Of a stretch of 19,624 nucleotides of DNA, positions 14,374 to 19,624 are shown one piece after another. The DNA comes from Spirochaetia bacterium (GTDB lineage Bacteria; Spirochaetota; Spirochaetia; DTKZ01), in assembly GCA_031270615.1 (NCBI GenBank), contig JAISXE010000030.1, positions 1 to 19,624 on the forward strand, read 5' to 3'. Position 1 is the first letter of the stretch. Each line of letters starts with the position of its first letter. Position numbers and translations under genes: made by a program. Below the pieces are notes generated by a model that worked only from the letters and a program-made list of their open reading frames with translations, searched no databases and was not told the origin of the DNA.

Positions 14374-15334
14374 AAAGGCGGCACCTCACAAAAGAGTTCT
14401 CCTTTTGGACAAGGTCCGGCTCCTCCTGTGCGCAGCGCGGGGAAGCGAGGCGGCATCTTGGGTGATAGGCGCAGCCTGAGGGGCGGCTCCCGGCCGCGGG
14501 AACGCGGCCCTGTATGGAGTAGAGCCTGCCCGAATCCTTAAAGACGCCGGGCCGGGGAATCGCGGCAAGGAGGTCCTGCGTGTAAGGGTGCAGGGGCCGC
14601 TCAAGCATAAGGCCCGCGGGACCGGACTCAAAAATACGCCCTGCGTACATCACCATAATGCGGTCGGCAAAGCCGGAAAGCAGTTCCAGGTCGTGAGTCA
14701 CGAAAATCATGGACATGCCGGCCCCTTGGGTTTTTTCTTTTAGAAGCTCAAGTATGCGCAGGGATGTGGTAGGATCAAGGGCCGTTGTGGGTTCATCCGC
14801 CAGAAGGATTCTGGGCCCGCAGGCAAGCGCCAGGGCTATCATGGACCTTTGGAGCATGCCCCCCGAAAGCTGAAAAGGAAAGTCCCGCACCCGCTTCTGC
14901 GCGTTGGGTATGCGCACCTGGGCAAGAGCCTCCCCCGCGCGCCGCGCGCTTTCGGCTTTTGAAAGACCCAAATGAACGCGCAGAACCTCGGCGATCTGGC
15001 TGCCCACGGTAAAAAGCGGATTAAAGGACGCGGAAGGCTCCTGGAAAATCATGGAAATGCGCTTGCCGCGCAGGCCGTTCATCTGTTTTTCGCCTATCCC
15101 CAGGATGTCCCTTCCCTCAAAAAAAACGCGGCTTTCAGGATCGATTTCCCCCGGAGGCGGGATAAGCCTGAGCAGCGATAGTATGGCCGCGCTCTTGCCC
15201 GAGCCGGACTCCCCCGCGATGGCGAGAATCTCGTTTTCGCCTAACGTAAAGGAAACATCATCCACAGCCCGCACCGTATGGCTGACCATGTGAAAGCGTG
15301 TGGAAAGATTTTTTACCTCAAGAGCCGCCGTCAT
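14366..15334 (-). CDS. oppD: Peptide-type ABC transporter ATPase, OppD/DppD-like
   Basis: 322 residues. Walker A is GESGSGKS at 41-48, the Q-loop FQEP at 97-100, the signature LSGGM at 156-160, Walker B LLADE at 177-181 with glutamate E181, and the switch histidine H214 (VTHD). The C-terminal oligopeptide-transporter tail carries CAYHPRCRLASPRC. OppD and OppF form the heterodimeric motor of the importer. It starts 3 bases after the oppC stop and overlaps oppF, a compact arrangement. One oddity is the signature's last residue, M in place of the commoner Q, which is frequent in OppD-type subunits and not a defect. Confidence 0.94.
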   Translation of the reverse strand: MTAALEVKNLSTRFHMVSHTVRAVDDVSFTLGENEILAIAGESGSGKSAAILSLLRLIPPPGEIDPESRVFFEGRDILGIGEKQMNGLRGKRISMIFQEPSASFNPLFTVGSQIAEVLRVHLGLSKAESARRAGEALAQVRIPNAQKRVRDFPFQLSGGMLQRSMIALALACGPRILLADEPTTALDPTTSLRILELLKEKTQGAGMSMIFVTHDLELLSGFADRIMVMYAGRIFESGPAGLMLERPLHPYTQDLLAAIPRPGVFKDSGRLYSIQGRVPAAGSRPSGCAYHPRCRLASPRCAQEEPDLVQKENSFVRCRLYV

Positions 15335-15337
15335 ACC

Positions 15338-16399
15338 TTACGCCTTTGGATCCAGAGCGTCCTTCAGCGCGTAGCCGAAGGCAAAAAACGAAAACACCGT
15401 AAGGATGATAACCGCCGCCGGAAGAAGCATCCACGGGTAGTTGATAAGGACATTAATATCCATCGCCGAACTCATCAGCATCCCCCAGCTTACCGAAGGT
15501 TCCGTGATGCCCAGGTTAAGAAACGAAAGACCCGCCTCGCCCAGGATCGCGCCGGGAACGCTCAAAGTAATATTCAAAATAAGGATGCTGCGTATCTGCG
15601 GAATAATATGCGTAAGAAGGATCACGAGGCGAGGAACGCCGCTTAACACCGCGGAGGTTACGTAGTCCGCGTTCTTGAGCGACAGCACCCAGTTGCGTAT
15701 ACTCCGCGCGCCGCCGGCCATACTGGGAACCGCAAGGATAGCGGTGATGTAGAAAAACTTGCGCGCCGGGGAAATATCCGTAGGCATGACCGAACGCAGA
15801 AACAAAAAGAAATAAAACGTGGGAAGCAGGATAATAATTTCCACCCCGCGCATGGCGATCCAGTCCGAAACGCCGCCCGCGTAGCCCGCAAGCCCACCGA
15901 TGAGGATGCCGCCCGCGAGGGCAAGAAATATGCTGACAAAACCAATGGTAAGGGAAATCTTTGCCCCGTACACGATACGCGAAAAAATATCCCGGCCCAG
16001 GCTGTCGGTACCAAAAAGAAAAACCGGCGAACCCGTATCCGTACCGAAAAGGTGCACCCGCGCGGGAATAAGAAAAAAAAGACTGTAGGCCGAACCCTCC
16101 GTAAAAAATCTGATGCGGTGTATGGCGCTGCCGTCCGTGCGGTATTCCTTAAAAATCGGATTGGTCTGCACATACTCATACGCAAAAGGCCCGATGAACT
16201 GACCCTCGTGGAAAAAGTGAATCCTGTGCGGCGGCTGAAAAGACTTCGTCTTGAACTTGAGGTTGGGACTGTAAGGCGCAATGAAACCCTCACACAAAAG
16301 CCCCGTGTAAAGAACCACAAGAACCGCGAGGCTTACAACGCCAAGCCTGTTGCGCCTAAACTTGAGGTAAGGAATTTCCAGCAGCGTACCCGCGAACAT
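15338..16399 (-). CDS. oppC: Peptide-type ABC transporter permease, OppC-like
   Basis: 353 residues. OppC is one of two membrane permeases of peptide importers. An N-terminal helix (about 18-41; LGVVSLAVLVVLYTGLLCEGFIAPYSP) is followed by a long extracytoplasmic segment (about 42-128) and then the conserved FGTDSLGRDIFSR at 129-141. The EAA loop that touches the ATPases is EAGLSFLNLGITEPSVSWGML at 288-308. Five further hydrophobic segments fit the family. The start at 16399 has no visible ribosome site, and repeat copy E ends about 70 bases upstream. Its usual partners oppB and oppA are not adjacent: the preceding 515 bases are repeats and then unrelated genes. The subunits may be encoded elsewhere, or the operon may have lost its front half. 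Confidence 0.92.
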   Translation of the reverse strand: MFAGTLLEIPYLKFRRNRLGVVSLAVLVVLYTGLLCEGFIAPYSPNLKFKTKSFQPPHRIHFFHEGQFIGPFAYEYVQTNPIFKEYRTDGSAIHRIRFFTEGSAYSLFFLIPARVHLFGTDTGSPVFLFGTDSLGRDIFSRIVYGAKISLTIGFVSIFLALAGGILIGGLAGYAGGVSDWIAMRGVEIIILLPTFYFFLFLRSVMPTDISPARKFFYITAILAVPSMAGGARSIRNWVLSLKNADYVTSAVLSGVPRLVILLTHIIPQIRSILILNITLSVPGAILGEAGLSFLNLGITEPSVSWGMLMSSAMDINVLINYPWMLLPAAVIILTVFSFFAFGYALKDALDPKA

Positions 16400-16470
16400 G
16401 GGCTTAGCGTAGCATTAAGCGGGGGAAAGAGTAAAGAGGAATGGAAAGTGTGAAGTGTGAAGAGTAAGAA

Positions 16471-16657
16471 TTTGGGCGCATTTTTTTTCGGCCCTAGGGC
16501 CGAAAAAAAACCGGGCTTTCCGCTGCAATCTTTTTTGCGCATGGCGCAAAAAAGGATTTCCGCTGCAATCCCGGCTGCATGGGCGAGCAGTATTTTTTGT
16601 ATCCGCGTAGCGGATACAAAAAATACGACCAGCCCCTTGTGCGGCCCGGGGGCTGGC
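16471..16657 (-). repeat. Hairpin repeat family, copy E (reverse)
   Basis: Reading the plus strand: tttgggcgca; H3, a perfect 30-base palindrome centred on ctag (16481-16510); the linker ccgggctttccgctgcaatc; H2 (ttttttgcgc 16531-16540 with gcgcaaaaaa 16544-16553, loop atg); the linker with ccgctgcaatcccggctgca and gggcgagca; H1, a perfect 17-bp stem (16590-16606 with 16610-16626, loop gta); then H0 (ccagcccc 16629-16636 with ggggctgg 16649-16656). The linkers equal those of copy D, but all three inner stems have different arm sequences and lengths. Confidence 0.9.
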
Positions 16658-16725
16658 ATAAAAGAATACTAGTCCCTTGATTCGGCTAAAAGGACGGATA
16701 AAAAAAACTAAGCGCGAAGGCGAAT

Positions 16726-16900
16726 AAGGGCTTGTTCCTAAATAGTATTAATTTCCCTATTTCCCGTCATTGCGAGCAGAGCCAAGCAATCCAGTGTGGA
16801 AGAGGCGCCCGAATTTCTGGATTGCTTCGCCGCTGAGGCGGCTCACAATGACAAATAATCATCTCTATAGTTTGAATAATTATTTACGGACAAGCCCTTA
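16726..16900. mobile_element. 175-base MITE-like inverted-repeat element
   Basis: The ends taagggcttgt (16726-16736) and acaagccctta (16890-16900) are perfect 11-base inverted repeats, and similarity extends about 10 bases further inward. An inner pair, gtcattgcgagc (16766-16777) and gctcacaatgac (16841-16852), and another, aagcaatccag (16784-16794) and ctggattgctt (16817-16827), make a long stem. The motif cgtcattgcgag...gaagcaatccag resembles repeats widely scattered in bacterial genomes. There is no coding capacity. It lies just 3' of the CsgG-like gene. A truncated relative sits at 19291-19360. Confidence 0.7.
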
Positions 16901-16914
16901 GTGTAATCAAGCTA

Positions 16915-17676
16915 CTAGTAGCGTTCCGAAGCGGCGCTGAGAACCTGGGCGCTTTGGGTGTCCAGGGCGCGCAGACGCAGACGGCGTAGATTGCCCGAAC
17001 CGGTAACGGCCCCCGTAACGATGACGCTTGCCCCCGCGATTTTGCCAATGGAGACCGCGGAATCGTCGTCAACCTCGCCGGAAAGCTGAAAGTTTTGTTC
17101 TTTGCGTATTGCGTCCAACTGACTGCGGTCGATGAGGGTTTGGCCGTTTTCCACCATAATAAACTCCAGTTCGTTGGCGATAAATTCCGCTACATCCGGG
17201 TCGGAAGCGCTCACATACATAATCGCTATGCGGGAAGCTTCGGGAATTTTTTCCATGATTTTCCCGGCGGCGCGATCCAGAGAGCCTTCCACGCCGTCGT
17301 TTTGATTCGCGGGGGCCGCGGAACTGTTTGACGAAGTCCCGCCACTCTGCTTGATAAGGAGCTGCTGCGCGGAGGGAGTAATGGTAAACGTGATGGAAGC
17401 CGAACGGGCGGTAAAGCGCACTTCGTTGGAACTCAGGGTAGAGAGTTTCGCGCTGATGGTATGTTCGCCGTCGGGAACGATTGTTTTGGCTTCCGTGCCG
17501 TTGACCAGGGTAAGCTTCTGGCTCCCGTCAATATAGATCTGCTGCCTGAACCCCGCGTTTATGCTTGACTGAGATCTTTTCACGATTATCTCCGACTGGC
17601 CGCCTCCCGCCCTTTGGGCGTATGCACTGACGGCCGCAAAAACCGCGGCGCATATTAGGATCGCCGTCTTTTTCAT
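16915..17676 (-). CDS. Secreted CsgG/LpoB/FlgO-like domain protein
   Basis: 253 residues. A Sec signal peptide (MKKTAILICAAVFAAVSAYA, cleavage about residue 20) exports it to the periplasm or beyond; there is no lipobox. Residues about 44-105 form a beta-rich part (QQIYIDGSQKLTLVNGTEAKTIVPDGEHTISAKL), reminiscent of PEGA-type surface domains. A low-complexity S/G/N/A linker (about 111-128) follows. Residues about 146-253 resemble the CsgG/LpoB/FlgO fold: SRIAIMYVSASDPDVAEFIANELEFIMVENG, LIDRSQLDAIRKEQNFQLSGEVDDDSAVSIGKIAGASVIVTGAV. Such domains appear in envelope assembly factors, and spirochetes carry many. GGAGG lies 9 bases before the ATG. It follows the propeller lipoprotein gene by 103 bases on the same strand. 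Its exact role is unknown. Confidence 0.75.
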   Translation of the reverse strand: MKKTAILICAAVFAAVSAYAQRAGGGQSEIIVKRSQSSINAGFRQQIYIDGSQKLTLVNGTEAKTIVPDGEHTISAKLSTLSSNEVRFTARSASITFTITPSAQQLLIKQSGGTSSNSSAAPANQNDGVEGSLDRAAGKIMEKIPEASRIAIMYVSASDPDVAEFIANELEFIMVENGQTLIDRSQLDAIRKEQNFQLSGEVDDDSAVSIGKIAGASVIVTGAVTGSGNLRRLRLRALDTQSAQVLSAASERY

Positions 17677-17779
17677 CTGTCAATTCCCTCCAAAACTCAT
17701 TGCCGTAAAACGCCGTAGCTCTTGCCGCTCCTTGCGCAGACCCGCATGGCGGCAAAAGCGCGGTATTTCTGTGCGCATC

Positions 17780-18745
17780 TTACTCCAACGTAACAAGCGC
17801 GGACCATATCTCTGTCTTTCCTCCCGCGTTTGATATAAAGAATATCTGGTTTCCCGCGCCTGCAGCCGGCGACCAAATATCGGTATTCCCCGCGGTTAAT
17901 TCCGTAACGTTATTCCCATCCATATCCATGGCAAACAGGTGCCACCGAAGTCTGGATCCTACTTTTACGGTTTTTAGGAAAACAACATGCTTCCCGTCTC
18001 CGGTATAGGCCGGTTTGCCTGCCCAGATACCATCGGCTTGCTCTTTCTCCGATACCGCGTGGAGCTGGGTCTGCTGGGTTGTTTCTATGTCCATTTCCCA
18101 AATGCTGCTATCCCTGACGAACACCACTTTGTTTTCCGTAGGATGCCAGGAAGGCTTAGCGCCGGGGCCAAGTATGGTAATCTCCGTTCCGTTATCGCGC
18201 AGGGTAACGATCTGGCGCTTCCCGTCAATATATGTGTCGCACGCGATGATGCCTTCACGGACGGAGGGACTGTCGTCCCATTGGCCTATGGGATTGCGGG
18301 TAATAAAGGTTCTGCCGCCGCCCGCGACGCTGCTCTTTACAAGTTGCGTGGTTCCGTTCTGGTTCAACACTACGTACACAAAGTTGGTTCCGTTTTCATA
18401 GAAGGCAGGGCCATAGGTGTAGCTTTCTACCAGGGGCGTTTTCGCGAATACCGAGGCGTTACGCAGATACATTATCCGGCTGCTTTCGCTTCTTTTGGAC
18501 TTGTCGGCCGGGTCAAATTCAACCGGCTGCTCGCAGTAGAGCAGTTTCTGCCCGTCCCTCGAAACCGACAGCCAGCCTTTCTCCACGCCGTCATCGCTTA
18601 TACGCACGACGTTGCGCATTGACCCGGCGTCAAAAGAGATCGTAGTTTCGACTTCCCCGCTTCCGCCGAACGAAAGGCAGCCGATCAGCATCACCGCCGG
18701 CACGAGGGCGAGCGCCGCCATTACAAAAAATTTATTTTTTGTCAT
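17780..18745 (-). CDS. Lipoprotein with TolB-like/PD40 beta-propeller
   Basis: 321 residues. The signal sequence ends in lipobox LIGC, with the modified cysteine at C23, so it should be anchored in a membrane. The mature part shows spaced WD40-like (PD40/TolB-type) strands: EKGWLSVSRDGQKLLYCEQ, AKPSWHPTENKVVFVRDSSIWEMDIE, KPAYTGDGKHVVFLKTV and DIWSPAAGAGNQIFFISNAGGKTEIWSALV. TolB-like propellers usually serve in protein-protein contacts in the envelope. It is the first gene of an apparent two-gene unit with the CsgG-like gene. AAGGAG lies 7 bases before the ATG and a clear promoter lies upstream. No enzyme motif was found; the function is open. Confidence 0.8.
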   Translation of the reverse strand: MTKNKFFVMAALALVPAVMLIGCLSFGGSGEVETTISFDAGSMRNVVRISDDGVEKGWLSVSRDGQKLLYCEQPVEFDPADKSKRSESSRIMYLRNASVFAKTPLVESYTYGPAFYENGTNFVYVVLNQNGTTQLVKSSVAGGGRTFITRNPIGQWDDSPSVREGIIACDTYIDGKRQIVTLRDNGTEITILGPGAKPSWHPTENKVVFVRDSSIWEMDIETTQQTQLHAVSEKEQADGIWAGKPAYTGDGKHVVFLKTVKVGSRLRWHLFAMDMDGNNVTELTAGNTDIWSPAAGAGNQIFFISNAGGKTEIWSALVTLE

Positions 18746-18805
18746 AAAAAAACTCCTTCGGAAAGAGTATATAGATTTTTATAGTAACTCTTCCTGTAAG
18801 GAAGT

Positions 18806-18833
18806 ATATTACATACTTTACGGAAGTTGTCAA
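18806..18833 (-). promoter_or_regulatory. Sigma-70 promoter of the propeller lipoprotein gene
   Basis: On the minus strand TTGACA (18828-18833), 16 bases, then TAATAT (18806-18811). The leader that follows contains a small cttcc/ggaag hairpin (about 18791-18804) and the AAGGAG site. On the plus strand the same place reads TTGTCA, so a weak divergent promoter for the XRE gene may overlap the -35 box. Confidence 0.65.
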
Positions 18834-18875
18834 CCCCCTCGCGGGTACTAAAGAATAAAGCGTGCCCGGAGTAAT

Positions 18876-19241
18876 TTGAAACAAAGTATGACGAGTCTTA
18901 GAGTAGTTTTAGCCTTCAACATGAAGGAGCAGCGGCGCATTTTAGGGATTAGCCAGGCGGCGCTGGCTGAAAAAGTAAACACCTCAACCCACTACATAGG
19001 TATGATTGAAACCAAAAGGAAGTTCCCCACCCCCGAAATGCTGGAACGAATAGCCGCCGCCCTTGAAATTGACGCGCCCGCCCTTTTTTCAACAAAAACG
19101 TATCCATCGGCGCCCGCCGGAACAATGCAGCGGTTTCAGGAATTGGTACTCAATGACATTGCGCAGGTAATCGTGTACCGCGTAAAGGAGTTGGAGCGGG
19201 AGGCGCCGAAGGCCGCCCCTCAAATACCGCCAAAACCGTAA
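18876..19241 (+). CDS. XRE-family helix-turn-helix regulator
   Basis: 121 residues. A Cro/CI-type helix-turn-helix covers about 15-70: MKEQRRILGISQAALAEKVNTSTHYIGMIETKRKFPTPEMLERIAAALEID. The C-terminal 50 residues include a short amphipathic helix (FQELVLNDIAQVIVYRVKELERE) that may mediate dimerisation, and end in a proline-rich tail. The TTG start at 18876 has GGAG about 4 bases before it; an ATG at 18888 (MTSLRVVLAFN) is an alternative with a less suitable spacing. It is divergent from the lipoprotein gene, with 130 bases shared, so it may regulate that gene and itself. No partner toxin is adjacent. Confidence 0.85.
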   Translation: MKQSMTSLRVVLAFNMKEQRRILGISQAALAEKVNTSTHYIGMIETKRKFPTPEMLERIAAALEIDAPALFSTKTYPSAPAGTMQRFQELVLNDIAQVIVYRVKELEREAPKAAPQIPPKP

Positions 19242-19290
19242 ATGTCCCAAAACGGTTTGACCCGTCGCCGTCTTGCCGCTTTTTGCCTTA

Positions 19291-19360
19291 GAACTTATCC
19301 GTAAATAATATCGATTTACCGATTTTCCGTCATTGCGAGCCGCCTCACGCGGCGAAGCGC
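19291..19360. mobile_element. Truncated relative of the 16726-16900 MITE-like element
   Basis: The segment acttatccgtaaataatatc, then ccgtcattgcgagccgcctc and gcggcgaagc, parallels one half of the element at 16726-16900 (taaataattatt..., gtcattgtgagccgcctcag, gcggcgaagc on its minus strand). The match stops at gaagc, where the sequence changes into the left flank of copy F. Confidence 0.6.
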
Positions 19361-19373
19361 TATTACAATCATG

Positions 19374-19608
19374 CGGTCAGCCCGTGGGGCGCCAGGGGCT
19401 GGTCGCAATTTTGCTTCGCAAAATTGCTCCTGGGGGATTGCGGGGCAATCCCCTGGGCCCGTGGGGCGCCAGGGATTGAAGCGGAAATCCCGCAAGCCCC
19501 TCAAGGGGCTGAGGAATTGCAGCGGAAAGCCCGGTTTTTGGCCCCTAGGGATTGTGGAGCAATCCCTGGGGGCCAAAAAGGCGCACATCTTTTTCTTAAC
19601 TTGTTGAC
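19374..19608 (+). repeat. Hairpin repeat family, copy F (right end intact)
   Basis: H0 border cagcccgtggggcgccaggg; H1 identical to copy D (caattttgc 19406-19414 with gcaaaattg 19418-19426); an extra hairpin (ggggattgc 19433-19441 with gcaatcccc 19445-19453); a second copy of the 17-base cccgtggggcgccaggg (19381-19397 and 19458-19474); H2 (agcccct 19495-19501 with aggggct 19504-19510); and H3, a 20-bp stem with one wobble (19535-19554 with 19560-19579). It ends gcgcacatct, T-run, ttaacttgttgac (19596-19608), exactly as in copy D. The left terminal repeat is missing. It lies 3' of the XRE gene in the same orientation. Confidence 0.87.
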
Positions 19609-19624
19609 GGTGGGAGACTTCCCC

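Larger units (their letters stand above)
16400..16914. other. 515-base intergenic region made of two repeats
   Basis: Between oppC and the CsgG-like gene lie about 70 bases of purine-rich DNA with a short gtgtgaa direct repeat (16448-16462), hairpin repeat copy E (16471-16657), about 70 bases with no recognised content, and the inverted-repeat element 16726-16900. No promoter for oppC was recognised and no gene is present. Confidence 0.7.
19242..19624. other. Terminal intergenic region: fused fragments of two repeats
   Basis: About 50 bases after the XRE stop show nothing recognisable. A truncated relative of the 16726-16900 element follows (about 19291-19360), joined directly to hairpin repeat copy F (19374-19608). 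The window ends 16 bases after the right terminal repeat. Confidence 0.7.

Noticed and set aside
13717..14541. 274-codon plus-strand frame
   Set aside because: It runs opposite to oppF and oppD, whose ATPase motifs are complete.

Overview
The window looks like chromosomal DNA of a spirochete, most likely a GC-rich Treponema of the insect-gut type. This is a judgement from gene style, not a proven assignment. The clues are HtpG, a LysR-controlled tripartite tricarboxylate-type (TTT) transporter, a CsgG/LpoB-like secreted protein beside a propeller lipoprotein, the high GC of the core genes, and very dense short palindromic repeats between genes. No rRNA, tRNA, CRISPR array, transposase or phage gene was seen.

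Layout. 1-1055: no credible gene; a mosaic of short repeats. 1056-4217 (+): a collapsed HigB/HigA toxin-antitoxin fusion, a PaaI-type thioesterase, htpG and a VOC/glyoxalase protein, closely packed. 4311-5600 (-): a ROK-family repressor with a 32-base palindrome touching its start codon. 5601-6090: repeats. 6091-7011 (-): a LysR regulator divergent from a complete import and catabolic cluster at 7125-11031 (+): tctC (binding protein), tctB and tctA (membrane subunits) and a DapA/NAL-family aldolase or dehydratase. After one repeat element come a 7-bladed lactonase and a TauE/SafE-type exporter (11354-13270, +). 13393-16399 (-): oppC, oppD and oppF of a peptide-type ABC transporter, with no oppA or oppB beside them. 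16400-16914: repeats. 16915-18745 (-): a propeller lipoprotein and a CsgG-like protein from a good sigma-70 promoter, divergent from a small XRE regulator (18876-19241, +). 19242-19624: repeats.

How the genes fit together. LysR, TctCBA and the DapA-like enzyme form a self-contained 'bind, import, cleave' unit for an organic or sugar acid. The lactonase and TauE-type exporter could act before and after the aldolase (open a lactone, export an anionic product), but the substrate is not readable here. The segment from about 7.1 to 13.3 kb is visibly richer in A+T than its neighbours, which suggests separate acquisition.

The most unusual feature is a dispersed element present in six copies or fragments (about 40, 727, 5768, 11053, 16471 and 19374). 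Constant linkers alternate with up to four hairpins. The hairpin arms are almost perfectly self-complementary within each copy but unrelated in sequence and length between copies. All four copies whose upstream gene is visible lie 3' of that gene in the same orientation. This is the best candidate in the window for an undescribed system: either a structured 3'-UTR RNA or a palindrome-propagating mobile element.
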